64,000 nt of DNA from positions 4,317,501 to 4,381,500 of the forward strand of contig JAVHKY010000054.1 of the NCBI GenBank assembly GCA_035079385.1, read 5' to 3'. A program made the position numbers and the translations under genes. Origin of the DNA: Aspidiotus rigidus. Its lineage: Eukaryota; Arthropoda; Insecta; Hemiptera; Diaspididae. The notes below the pieces were generated by a model. The model was not told where the DNA came from. It did not search any database and worked only from the letters and a program-made list of their open reading frames with translations. This document shows, piece by piece, positions 34,801-45,894 of the stretch. Numbering within the stretch: the first letter of the stretch is position 1; each line of letters opens with the position of its first letter.

Positions 34801-35139
34801 GTTGTATCCATAATCTATCAGAGGTTTGTTTGACAAGATAGCGGTTTTTAGAGCACCCCGCACTGTAGTTCCCATTCTATGGATCATACTGGCGTAAAAC
34901 TAGGCAATTTCCCAATGCTTCAAGGATGAAATTGTTGACAGTAAGAGTGAAAGCTTAAATCATACAAAAACTCAAGGGTTCTTTAACGGAGTTGAACGAG
35001 GGGTGTCAGAGAACCTGTTTTATGGGGCACATGGGATCTGAAAAATGTGGATTGTGACCTCACTCAACTGTGACGTCGAAGGCCCGCTCTTCAAGGTGCA
35101 TATGATAGGAGGGGGACTTGGAAGAATTTCTTATTGGAA
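34801..35139. other. Spacer with dispersed motif
   Basis: Contains TATGATAGGAGGGGGACTTG at 35100-35119, a copy of the motif seen inside the two-hairpin elements. No gene. Confidence 0.4.
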
Positions 35140-35231
35140 CCCATATTGAGTGAGTGAGGTGTAAGTAGAGCACTAATATTGAAAAAGTTTTCCAATTGTA
35201 CAAATCTACTTTATTAGTTGCTTTTACAAGA

Positions 35232-35266
35232 GTACTTTCGGGTGTTATCCCATCATCAGTTGCGTA
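35232..35266 (-). ncRNA. Hammerhead-like core at PLE end
   Basis: The minus strand reads CTGATGA, a GGG..CCC stem with a short loop, then GAAA. These are the core strings of a hammerhead ribozyme, which some PLEs are known to carry in their terminal regions. I could not draw convincing helices I and III, so it may be only a remnant or chance. Confidence 0.3.
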
Positions 35267-35699
35267 CTATCTGGAGAACAAAGTCTTAAACATGAGTTTT
35301 TGTAGTATAACACTGTGATCCTATTGGCTATAACAATACTGTGTTGTGATTGGTTAATTCTTATAAACTTATTCTTACACTAATATGACATTCTTTCTAT
35401 TGATCTAAATACTGCGTTTCTATTGGCATCTTATTGGTCAGTTCTGTTCTTTTTCTCTCGTCCAATCGCCAGGCCGAATAATTTTTTACTATCAAACAAC
35501 GTGATTATATTGTTCAAGAGGCAGGCTTTCTTCCTCTTTGCTTTTGCAATCTTCAATTGTTACCAGAGTTTTCTTCTCTTTGTGCGATTCTCTACATGTA
35601 TGACTAAATTTTTCCCTCTCCATTGTGGTGTTCTTTGTTACAGTGTTAACCAAACAGTAACTTGCCATCTTCTTTCTCCCTCAACATTTGGTGCTCCTT

Positions 35700-37290
35700 T
35701 TTCCTGATCTCGAACTTTCACCCAGTCTCACCGATGTAGATGTCCTCGCACTGATGACAACTGAGTTTGTATACTCCACTCAAGCTTTCCTTGTCTTTTT
35801 CTTCCGTTTGCTCATATTCTGGATACCCACATTTACATCGTAGCCATCGAACGCCTTTATCACCTTGTTTGGTACTTTCCTATGTATGGTATCGATCCGG
35901 AGTACTTTCTCACTATGCTATCATGGGTTGTCTTCTTTGTTTCCATTTTCCCAAAGACTCCATTCACCACACCCCTATGGTAGCCATTGGCTTCTACGCT
36001 CTGCTTTACTATCTCGATCTTTCCCCTCTTCTCTTCGTTATTCTTGAGGACAGAAATTGCTCGGTAGCAGTAGCTCTGGATTGGCGCTAATTTGTATCTG
36101 GGGTGGTGGTAGGAGTCATTTGGGATGATGGTGTTAGTATGCGTCGGCTTCCTGTAGATTTTGTATTCCATCTTATTGTTCTCCATTGTGAGTGTAAGGT
36201 CCAAATAGTTGATGGTCTCATTGCATTTTTCTGCTGTGAATTTAATGCTCTCATTCATCGCGTTCATTTCTGAAAGGAATAGATCCACCTGTCTATCAGT
36301 GCCTGTCCACACAATTAGGATATCATCTACATATCTGGCCCAGTGTTTGATCGAGTTTCTGAACTTGCTGACCTTCAATATCTTGTTCTCCATATCATTC
36401 ATGAATACCTCCGCCAGTATTGGTGATAGCGGTGATCCCATGGCAAGTCCCTTTTCCTGACCCTGGAACCTGTTATTGATCCGGCAGTAGTTCTGGCTCA
36501 AGATCTCCTCCACTATGTTGGCGTACTTCGACCCATCGGGGTTCCCATGGTATCTGTTGTTTTTGAGCAGAGTGAGAAGTTCCTTCTTTGGTATGGTACC
36601 AAACATGTTTGCCACTTCAAAGGATATGAGCTTGTTGTTACTCTTGATTTCCAACTTGTCCAGTTGCTCAATCAGCTTTTCGTTGTTTCTGATTCTTTGT
36701 GTGGGTGCAAACTGGTAGTTTTCTTTCAGGAATGTGGCTACAATCTTCGCTATTTTGTAGCATGGTGATTGAATCCTGCTGACTAGGGGTCTTATCGGAC
36801 GGTTCACTTTGTCAAGTTCTACAAGGCTCTTTAATTTGGGTGCAACCGGGTTCATCTTAAGCGTCCTTCCATTGTCGGGTACATTGTTCCGTTTCAACAC
36901 AGCTTTCAGGTCATCTTGGTATTTCTGTGTTGGGTCCTTTGTCACCTCTTGGTATCCATTCACTGTGATTTACGCCTCCACTTTTTGGGTGTACTTCGTC
37001 TCCTTCTCCTTCTCCTTCTCCTTCTCCTTCTCCTTCTCCTTCTCCTTCTCCTTCTCCTTCTCCTTCTCCTTCTCCTTCTCCTTCTCCTTCTCCTTCTCCT
37101 TCTCCTTCTCCTTCTCCTTCTCCTTCTCCTTCTCCTTCCCCTTCCCCTTCTTCTTCTCATTCTCATTCTCCTTCTCCATCACCATTACCGTGTTACCTTT
37201 GTCCGCCTTAGTCAAAATCAGGTTGTTTTGTCGGATCTTCTTTCGTAGATTTGTGACCTTCCTCTGCATTGCTTGCGTTCTGTCATTGGT
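35700..37290 (-). pseudogene. PLE reverse transcriptase / GIY-YIG ORF
   Basis: The N-terminal RT0-like block LILTKADKGNTVMVM lies near 37200. A hexanucleotide expansion (36999-37170) follows in frame, then a TAA stop at 36970-36972. From 36963 a 367-codon open stretch continues in the same frame with FLKENYQFAP, GSPLSPILAEVFMND (176-190) and YVDD (211-214), then YKIYRKPTHTNTI. The first catalytic Asp appears as Glu (SFEVANMF, residue 116). After 35860 the frame breaks, but GVYKLSCHQCEDIYIGETG of the GIY-YIG domain is readable at about 35730-35790, followed at once by a stop. Inactive, although less decayed than the copy at 10.6 kb. Confidence 0.8.
36999..37170. repeat. (CTTCTC)n expansion inside the PLE ORF
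   Basis: About 23 perfect hexamers followed by degenerate ones. On the minus strand they encode an uninterrupted Lys-Glu dipeptide tract in frame with the RT. Confidence 0.9.
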
Positions 37291-37710
37291 TTGTCACATA
37301 TTCTCCTTGATGTCCCAACAGCACTTTCCCAATTCTGGTCCGGGCTCTATGATAGGAGAATGACTTGAAAAATTTTCGATCTACAAGCTTTGCCAGCCGG
37401 TCGGATGGCGCATGACGGACGTTTTTTCCGAGAAACTCACCGATAAAACAGGTCCTCTGTTAATAATCGCCATTGTCCGTCAACAAATGAGAATAACTGC
37501 GCCAGCTCAACAGAGCGGTTTCAACAATTAAGGTCAAACGAGACTGCTAGGGAGCAGCCGTTGTCTATATTGAGAAAACTTGCCAACTTTTGGCTGGTAT
37601 ATCTGGAGAGACATGTTTACATTGTAATAAATTAGCACTACCGGTCCATGCTAGATAATAAAAGGTTACATGCGCCTTCGCTGCTCGTATAGGTGACCTG
37701 TGTAGCTTAA

Positions 37711-37973
37711 GCTTAGACCTTAGACCATATAGTGCATAGACCGCCGATAGCCTATGTAAATGACGTTATCAGTTGTCAGAACGTAGGTTGGCTGTAAGTC
37801 GGAAAGGTTTGGTATGGATGGTTCGGTGCATGCGACGTAAGAGGATGTGAGCGATGCCACCCCATTCACATTAATGCCGTGAGACCTTACCGACTTACAG
37901 AGTCTCCTATGTTCCGACAAACTTCTTATCATTATTATAGTGGTCTATGCACTATATGGTGTAAGGCTTAGAC
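37711..37973. mobile_element. MITE with nested inverted repeats
   Basis: Terminal arms share ACCATATAGTGCATAGACC (left) and its inverse (right), about 30 bp. A second inverted pair, TGTAAGTCGGAAAGG and its inverse, lies inside. No ORF. No clear target duplication. Confidence 0.65.
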
Positions 37974-40175
37974 ATACGATTGAACAGTGGACGCGCATCA
38001 GTTGATCTTTTTACTTCGGAGTTAAGATCGGGTAAACGGAATACCTAAAATGGTAATTCATTATCAAAATCTTTTATACAGAATAAAATTCCTTGACCAA
38101 ATCTCATCACCGAGAGCCATGCAAGGTTGCTGTTTTTTTTGAAATAATTGACGTCCCTCTTGGGTTTCCAGAAGATTCTAAAACAACTAAATAAAATAAT
38201 GTTTCCTACCCCTGGAAAATCCTCCGACGACCCCGTGAAAATGCTCGGTATTACGAGATCATGACAGACCAAGTATGGGCAGGTAGTAGAGAATCTTCCA
38301 TTAATTGGTTTCATATTACGTTCGAGCTGTTGATAGGATAATTCCTGCTCTGCATCGTTCACCTTTACTGCATAAAACCTCAACTATACGAAAGACCTTT
38401 CAAAATTTGATACTCAATAATTAAAATTTACACGTGTGGCTCTTCTTCTTGTCAAACAGCCTAGATGATGAGGTTATTTGTATTTAATTCTTCTTGCGAA
38501 TTTTCCCTGTTGTGCAGTTTTAACGCGGTAATGATTTTGAAATCTCTCAAAATCTAAGGTCAGCCTGCTTGTCTTGGAAAAAGTGAAATTCAGCCCCGGA
38601 AAATGAATATAAACTTGAATGGGTGAGAAAAAAGTCGAGAGATGAAACACGATTTCATCTCGTTTGGCCGAGAGAATGAATTCGAAGAAAAGGTTTAAGT
38701 CGTGGGAAAGTCGACGCGAGCGTGTTAGAGAAAAAATTGAACCAATAATGTTCTTCTACGTATTACGCGAAATAATGGACCGCTGTATCTAATTCTAATT
38801 AGTATTATTATTGTTCAGACATACGTCTCGTCAATTTGTCGCCACGGTCAAAGTGAACACTAACTGAAAAGGGGTGCAATTTTTTTTTTGTTAATAATTA
38901 TGCTACGCCGACGCACTATATGTTATATTGATGCTTCGTAGTAGTGTCTATACAAAAGGAGAGAAGAAAAAATTTTTTGATCGTTTTTGCTAAGAGTACT
39001 CTCTCTTTACAATTATGTTAATAATAGCTCGCTTTTTCTGCGGAGGTTCCTTTAAAATCAATTCTTGCACGATCTCTCAAGGACGGAAAGAAGTACTAAA
39101 AATATATCTCGAACGAGAATGATATTATCCTCTGTAAGATGAATTGCTAGTAATTTATTCCAGACTTGACTGCTAGCCCGAAACTTTCATCGATGTAATT
39201 AATTTTAAAAATAATGTTGATTTTTAGTTCTTACAACTGCCGGTGTGAACAAAAAATTTTTGCAATGTATCTTCGGATTGATTAAATGATCCAAAAATTT
39301 TCAATAAGAGTAAATTCCTATGGAGAATGAAGTTGTTGTACAAGAATAATTTTAAAAATGTTATATTTTGTATGTTGGGCCTATTTATTATTCCTACATA
39401 AATATTTATGAGTATTTGGTTGATTAGGAGGTGCTTTTCATTTTCATCCACGAATTGCGACAGCGCTTCCTCTCTTGTGTATAATAGGTGTGATTTAAAA
39501 ATTCTTCTTTCACAAGATCTGAAGAGGCTCAAAAATATCCCATGAAATCTACGTTGAAGAGCTATTTGTTATCGTTAACTTCATTGAGCCGCTTACCTGC
39601 CAACTTCTTGATCTTGCGATTGAGTTTACTTGAACTTGATTTAATTGTACCAACAAACTTGAACTCAGATTCAGAGCTAAGCCCACTTCACCTCACAATT
39701 CTGACCAGCCAACTTGAATCGTATAGATTATGTTGATTAATAGGTACAAGCGGCCCTAGATGGCCTTCCAGAATCGGATAGATAATACTGACTCGTACAA
39801 TAATTTTCTACATCAATACATTCGAATGGTTCAGGCTAACCACCCATTCATGAACAGCAATCTTTGGTTGTAGATGGTGGCACTACTTTTATTGTTTGAC
39901 AACGCTTGAGTTTGCTATTAACAGTGAAATTCAAACTGCCACTCATGGAAAAACCTGTCAAAAAATGATAGAAGAGCCTCCCAGAAAAGTCGACTGTGAT
40001 GGACAACCTACGTTACATCCCCCCATTTACTGTCCATATCAATATTTCGTTGTTCGGAATAGTTTTCAAGATAAGAAATTGGTGAGCAGGACTTATTGTA
40101 GAAGGTATACTAGATTCCAAGAAGCTCTTCTTATTAAAGAATGAAAGCGCCGGAGTCTACAGATAGCCTCGAAGC
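37974..40175. other. Unassigned spacer with one ORF of note
   Basis: An open stretch at 39896-40144 (+), preceded by an acceptor-like TATTAACAG, has protein-like composition with KTCQKMIEEPPRKVDCDG and RTYCRRYTRF, but no family I know. Another at 38045-38383 (-) is likewise unassigned. Nothing else is recognised. Confidence 0.3.
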
Positions 40176-42094
40176 GGTTCCCGGTCACTTTGCCGAAACT
40201 GTATTGTCGAAGTTCACTTTTCCGCCTGGACAAAAAGCCGAATGGACATGAAGACGACTACGCATTCGCCGAATGCCAAATCGTGGAACCCAACTTTCCG
40301 AAAATAAATTTGCCGAAAATGTCGCCGAATTTAATTTCTATGGAAAATTATAAAGTGGAAGCTCAAACGCTGTCGGGAAAGTGTGAAACACTTAGTCTTC
40401 GAACAATCATGGCAGGTAAAATAGTTAATGGAAAACTGCAATTGAGTGGCTTCATCTACGTGAAGTCGAAGAAAGCTCGTGGAAGAATTTATTGGGCCTG
40501 TCGAATGACTAAGAAGGGTGAATGCAAGGCAAGAACGATCACGAACGAGCCAGTACGCGCCGAAGACCTAGTAATTCACAAGGGGCCATGCGATTCGGCT
40601 CATACGCATCCGCCAAACGTTGAGGAAAGCGCTGATGAAGAAGTTACAGCCCGAGTAAAACGTTTGGCTACTGAAAACCCGTCGTTACCACCGTCTCAAA
40701 TCCTTCGTACAGAGCTAGCGGGACTACCACCTGGCGTACTTGCTCAACTGCCTGAACAAGAGGCATTATCGAAGAGCATGCGGCGCGCACGTAGGAAGGA
40801 TCTCCCGCCCAATCCGCAGAGACTGCGAGATCTTGGTGATATTCCACAGCGATATCGACAAACACTGCTAGGTGAAACTTTTCTTCTGTTCGATTCTGTT
40901 GTGCACGATGACGAGTCGGATATCACTGACGAGGAGAATGGAAACGAAGGAAGTCGAATTCTAGTTTTTGCGACACGGCGGAGTATCGAGTTACTGTGCG
41001 CAAGTAATACATGGTTCCTGGACGGCACTTTTAAAACCTCGCCCGGGATATTCGTACAGGTTTTTACCATTTTAGGACTGCGAAGGCGAAACATTGAACG
41101 AGGTGAAGGCGTCCCCGTTCCGCTAGTCTACGCACTGTTACCGAACAAGACGCAAGCGGCGTATGAGACAGTCCTTCGGGCTGTGAAAGACGCCGTCGAG
41201 GACTTCCGAGTGCAGGCTTGTGTCCCACTACGAATCATGAGTGACTTTGAGCTTGGGATTATAAACGCCTGTCACGAAGTGTACCCCAACATACCCTTCA
41301 GTGGTTGTTTTTTCCACTTGGATCAGAGTTTATACCGCAGAGTGCAACGTGAAGGTCTTCAGATAGCGTACAGTAATCCAGACGATCGAAGTATACGAAA
41401 TTATGTTCACGCCATCCTTGCTACAGCTTTTGTACCGCCGGATGATGTTGTTGAAACGGCCAGGATGCTACGCCGCGAATGTCCACCTGCTTTACTCCCC
41501 GTGTTTGATTACTTCAATCATACCTACATCCGAGGGCGACCGGCACGGGGACGCCGACCCGCGGTCCGTCCACGGTACAGTATTGCGCTATGGAACCACC
41601 ACGAATCTGCCCTAAATCAACATCATAACGCATCTGAGGGCTGGCATAATCGTTTTAGAGTGGTGGTCAGCAAACACCATCCGGACCTTTATGCAGCCCT
41701 CAACGAATTTCAAAAGGAGCAAGGATTTATCGAATCGTGTATAGCGGAGTTGAGTCTTGGAAAGTATGTAAAAGTAGCACCTACGAGGAAGTGGTTAGAA
41801 TTACAATCTCGCATTCAAGGCATCACGGCAAAGTACGATGAATACGCAGCCAATGATGAGATCATGGAGTATCTCCTGACTCTCGGTCATAATGTTGTTA
41901 TTACATAAAATGTGGTCTCCAAAATTCTCGGTAAAATACAATGCATCCCGACTTCATAAATATACGGTCAATTTATTAAGCATTCGGCCAATTGGCCTTC
42001 GGAAAAAATTCTTTCGGAAAATAATTATTCGGCTTTTTGTCCAGGCGGAAAAGTGGACTTCGACAATACGGCTTCGGCAAAGTGACCCCCAACC
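40176..42094 (+). mobile_element. MULE transposon, apparently full length
   Basis: Terminal inverted repeats of about 70 bp: the left reads CGGTCACTTTGCCGAAACTG from 40182, the right is its inverse ending near 42087-42094. Both continue to GGACAAAAAGCCGAAT. Comparison with the broken copy places the outer edge at GGTT/GGTC before the GGTCACTT core. One long ORF fills the interior. No perfect 8-10-bp target duplication is visible. Confidence 0.85.
40319..41908 (+). CDS. MULE transposase (FLYWCH zinc finger + DDE)
   Basis: An uninterrupted ORF of 529 codons plus stop from the ATG at 40319. The frame is open further upstream into the terminal repeat, but only via non-ATG starts. An N-terminal FLYWCH-type finger spans about residues 40-97 (YWAC and C61, C69, H95, H97). 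The MULE catalytic core follows: LDGTFK (D235), SDFE (D309), a CxxH pair (C330, H333) and NASEGWHNRF with E440 as the likely third acidic residue. The enzyme would bind the ends and cut and paste the element in the nucleus. It is the intact counterpart of the pseudogene at 5793-7230 and supplies the ~55 codons missing there. It could be active; I see no break. Confidence 0.85.
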   Translation: MSPNLISMENYKVEAQTLSGKCETLSLRTIMAGKIVNGKLQLSGFIYVKSKKARGRIYWACRMTKKGECKARTITNEPVRAEDLVIHKGPCDSAHTHPPNVEESADEEVTARVKRLATENPSLPPSQILRTELAGLPPGVLAQLPEQEALSKSMRRARRKDLPPNPQRLRDLGDIPQRYRQTLLGETFLLFDSVVHDDESDITDEENGNEGSRILVFATRRSIELLCASNTWFLDGTFKTSPGIFVQVFTILGLRRRNIERGEGVPVPLVYALLPNKTQAAYETVLRAVKDAVEDFRVQACVPLRIMSDFELGIINACHEVYPNIPFSGCFFHLDQSLYRRVQREGLQIAYSNPDDRSIRNYVHAILATAFVPPDDVVETARMLRRECPPALLPVFDYFNHTYIRGRPARGRRPAVRPRYSIALWNHHESALNQHHNASEGWHNRFRVVVSKHHPDLYAALNEFQKEQGFIESCIAELSLGKYVKVAPTRKWLELQSRIQGITAKYDEYAANDEIMEYLLTLGHNVVIT

Positions 42095-43033
42095 CATAGT
42101 GCACTTTTTTGGAATAAAACTCCTCACCTGGCGCCGACAAATTGGTTCCGTAGCAAGATTTCTTCATTTTCGATCTCGCCGGTTAATGGACCAGACCCAC
42201 TCCGTTGAGTATTCGAGTTATGTGTAGCACTTTTAACCGACTCAAATGATTTGCCTGCAAACGAAACAATGTAACTGACATAAATTGCATTTACGGCGTT
42301 TTATAAATAGCACTCTACTATGTGTTTGTATAGGCAACATTTTCGCGTCTGTCTATTTGTTAACCTCGTGGGGTCATCACTTGCAAGATTTTTCTATCGA
42401 AGCGAGTCCTAAGGAGGACGTCTCCTTGTTCAGTATATATACGTGTGTATAATTATGTGGTTTATTTTCTATCTGCCCTCTTCATGATGATGTGTATTCT
42501 TTGTCAGCGTTATTCGTTGTTTTAGGTCGTAAATCGTACATTACGTTTTATTCTAATATTACTCGACATTAATTCTCCGGTTCGTGTATATTCTTGATTC
42601 GGACGTACATATTATGCAGTATCATCTGCGGGTCGAATTTTTCCTGCGACGTAGTTTCGGACAGTTTATTTAACCTATTATATGTTGGTTGACACGTATT
42701 AGGATGAAGTACGAGTCCCTTTAATTAAATATTAGAAGTCAATAGCCAGACGCTTTCCACTGTGTACAGTGACACCCGAGAAGGTTGATCTGTCTGCTCT
42801 TTACGACTGTATAATCGTACAAGTCTCTTCCCTTCGGAAAAATTGTGCTGTATGAAAAAAGATGCAGCTATATATCAAGTTGATTTGCCTCTCAAAAATG
42901 GAAGAAAATGCCAGTTTTCGCAAGATTCATACTTGATATATTAATTGTACGTGTATGAAAAGTACGTGAAACATTCCTACGAAAGGAATCTTCTGAACAA
43001 ATACAAAATATGACTAATCGAGTAGAAGTACGA
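42095..43033. other. Unassigned spacer
   Basis: No gene or repeat recognised. Confidence 0.4.
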
Positions 43034-43230
43034 CAGGGTTGCCACTTTTCTGGAAAAACATTTTGAGAAATTTCTCAAAAGTCAGGGAAATCCTTACTTT
43101 CAATTCAATTTACGATAAAGAAAAAAAAAAAAGAATGAGCAAAGGAAGTTGCAAAAAAGGTCATGGAAAAATATTAAAAATACCTGGAAAAGTCAGGGAA
43201 TGTCGTAATTGAAAAAAAGTGGCAACCCTG
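43034..43230. mobile_element. hAT-like MITE, CAGGGTTGCCAC ends
   Basis: Begins CAGGGTTGCCACTTTT and ends AAAAAGTGGCAACCCTG, near-perfect 16-bp TIRs around 197 bp. The interior has AAAGTCAGGGAA words at both ends. An 8-bp target duplication is not evident. Confidence 0.75.
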
Positions 43231-44442
43231 TGCGGAGAATAGATCAAGTACCTGCAAAATCGGATGAAGTCCTCCGTTCAGTAGTCGACCATTTTGATTA
43301 CAGGTCAAAAATAGAAATTACTTTATGAAAGATATTTGATTGATTGATTCAGGCTTGTCTTTTGAGTAGCAGTGAAATTATTTAGAACCGCAAAAATCTT
43401 TGCCACTCGTACATATCGAAATGCATATAACGACCACAAGGGTAGAATAAATTAATGGAGATTAAGTTCGAATGCAGTCCTCTGGTCCTTGCACCATCTT
43501 TCAACAGAGAACCTGTTCGACAGGGGCTATTTGCCGTCGTTCTTCAAACAAATTTTGGTTCTGAGGGTAAGCGGCAAGGATTCAGTCTACTTTAGGAACC
43601 TATAAAAATTCCTATCATTGAGCTATGCGAGACGAAGATTTCTTTAGATTTCAACTGTTGAGAGAAAGGACTTGATGAAGGAATTCCAATCATCGAAAAG
43701 GGTTTAAAACGTTTTCAATCCTCCTTATCTTAGATTCTGCAGCCTGTAATACGTTTATATACTTGAAGAATTAACATTATGTCATGATCACATTCGAAAG
43801 AATTACACTCCGTAAAGAAACTTCAACAATGTTCATAAATTGTCTTTGTAGAATGTGAAATACATTTTTTTTTTTTTTTTCTTGTCACATTGTTGTAAAC
43901 TACAAGAAGTTTTTAGTAGTCTACCTTGAATACATCCGCATTGACATGAAAAACGTCTAGGTGGACGAAATGTAAACACTTCTTCGGAAGTGCTTAAATA
44001 ATTTTATTTGCCTTTGATTAACGTTTTACGTGCATTAGACGAGTGTATTACAATTGAATCGTGTATACACCTGTAACACGTTAAGTACAAATGACGACAT
44101 TCATAAAGTGCTTCATGATTTTTTTTCAAACCTAGCCATGTGTTAAAATTGATGCAGTTATTCGCGCCACATTTCAAAGCGCTCTTTTTCTTGTATAATC
44201 TCGAGTATTTAGTTGATGAACACGTGTTTCCTCTTTCGCCTTTTTTCATGCTCTTTCCATTTAAATTTAGTCAAATCAGGTGTAGGTGTATTATCAGTTT
44301 TCGAGCGCTTTTCTCGCACTACGTTTAAATAAAATTTCAATTAGTGCGGGACAAGCCCCCTCTTCTTTTCAAACTTTGTCATCCTTGCACGTATATAAAA
44401 CTCTTTAAGGAAGAAAGTATGTTGTCTTCTTTATTTCATTGC
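43231..44442. other. Unassigned spacer
   Basis: Contains a T-run at about 43865-43880 that could mark a retroelement tail; no coding remnant is linked to it. Confidence 0.4.
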
Positions 44443-44449
44443 TGGAACT

Positions 44450-44872
44450 AGTATTGGGAACCATCGGAACTGAAGATAGTTTTGTTTAAAAAAATCGGCC
44501 ATAGTATCGTCGATAGTTCGAAAATTTTTCATTTTCTCATCAAAATCTCAAAATTGGAGGTACAAACTGACGAGTAAAAATTGAATGTGAACGCCAGTTC
44601 AATAAATTAAGATCAGTCAGTCGGTACCAGTTGTTCAATGGCCATGGCACCGTGTTTTTATAATCTTTTCTAGTCGCGTTTATCGTCTGGTAACACTAAA
44701 ATGCATTCCCTGACAGGCTTATCAAAAACGATCAGGAGAAAAGTATCTATCTCACGTGTAGCATAGATACTTTTCTCTCGATCGACATTTTCCATACATA
44801 CTATCGATAGTCTCGATAATACCTTTGAAACTATCGATAGCATTAAACTATCGACTATCGCCCATCACTAAT
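44450..44872. mobile_element. hAT-like MITE with TGGAACT duplication
   Basis: The ends are AGTATTGGG and CCCATCACT, followed by ACTATCGATAG-rich subterminal DNA. TGGAACT flanks it at 44443-44449 and 44873-44879 (7 of an expected 8 bp). The interior holds a strong hairpin at 44729-44784. It sits next to the 3' end of a PLE. Confidence 0.65.
44729..44784. other. Strong hairpin, ~22-bp stem
   Basis: GAGAAAAGTATCTAT pairs with ATAGATACTTTTCTC around a 12-base loop (CTCACGTGTAGC). With the outer CGATC/GATCG the stem is about 22 bp with two mismatches. It could be a MITE-derived small-RNA precursor; there is no direct evidence. Confidence 0.5.
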
Positions 44873-44974
44873 TGGAACTCATACTGATTGTGATGAGGTG
44901 TACATAGCTTGCAAGAGTTTCGGGGGTTATTCCACTGAGGAACAAAGCTAGTTTTGATGGGCTAATACTGTGAT

Positions 44975-45465
44975 CTGATTGGCTACAACAATAATGTGTC
45001 GTGATTGGTTCATCTGTCTACATTCTGTATTTTTATTGGCTAGCAGGCTTGCTATCATCCTGTGTCTTGTCCAATCACCAAACTGTCAAATGTGATTCAA
45101 TTGTTCAAGAGGCTGTCTTTTCACCTCCTTGCCTCTGCAATCTCCATCTGTTCCCGGAGATTTCTTCTCTTCATGTGCACAACTTCATTACAGTTTTTTC
45201 CAAACAGCTCTGATTGGCTACAACAATACTGTGTCGTGATTGGTTCCCCGGTCTATATGCTGCGTTTCTATTGGCTAGCAGGCTTGCTATCATCCTATTG
45301 GTCCGTTCTGTTTTTTTTTGTCTCGTCCAATCACCTATGCAAATAATCTTTCACTGTCAGGCGTGATTAAATTGTTCAAGAGGCTGGCTTTTCGCCTCTT
45401 TGCCTCCTTTCCCAGAGTTTTATCCTTCTCATATGAATTATTTCTAGGCAATGTTTGCCAAACAG
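44975..45465. repeat. 235-bp tandem duplication in PLE 3' region
   Basis: CTGATTGGCTACAACAATA, then GTGTCGTGATTGGTT, TTATTGGCTAGCAGGCTTGC and CAATTGTTCAAGAGGCT appear in the same order in both units. The element at 35 kb has only one copy. Confidence 0.8.
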
Positions 45466-45864
45466 CGACTTGCCATCTTCTTTTTCCCGTAAATGCCTTC
45501 GAACTGTTCGCAACTTAGTTTGAACACTCCGCTTATGCTTTCCTTGTCCTTTTCCTCTGTCTGGTCGTTGTTTGCTCTCTTCACCATTGGCGAGTTATTA
45601 CGGATGTCCACATTCACATCATTGGTAACCACTGAATGCTTTTATCATCTTGTTTTGTGTGCTTTCTGACCCGGAGTACTTTCCCACCGTGATATCTCTT
45701 GGGTTCCCTTCTTTGCTTCCATCTTCCTCAATCACGCCTCTCTAGAGTAGCTGTCGGCTGCAATCTGTTCTACTAACTCAATTTTTCCCTTCTTCTCTTC
45801 ATTGTTCTTCAGAAAAGAAATTGCTCGGTAGCAATAGTGCTGAATCGTCGCCAACTAGAGCCTG

Positions 45865-45894
45865 TGGTGGTGGTGGTGGTGGTGGTGGTGGTGT
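45865..45894. repeat. (GGT)n microsatellite
   Basis: About ten GGT units, inside the decayed PLE. Confidence 0.85.

Larger units (their letters stand above)
35140..37352 (-). mobile_element. Penelope-like element with GIY-YIG nuclease
   Basis: The minus-strand element runs from an N-terminal part near 37352 through RT and GIY-YIG domains to a non-coding 3' end at about 35140. That end (35140-35266) is shared with the solo end at 14575-14706. The right end abuts another copy of the dispersed 'GATAGGAG' phrase. Confidence 0.75.

Noticed and set aside
36960..37166. Poly-Arg minus-strand ORF
   Set aside because: Alternative frame of the hexanucleotide repeat.
36809..37363. 184-codon plus-strand ORF with a long Ser-Phe tract
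   Set aside because: It is the complementary reading of the CTTCTC expansion and the PLE ORF; the minus-strand frame carries the RT motifs.
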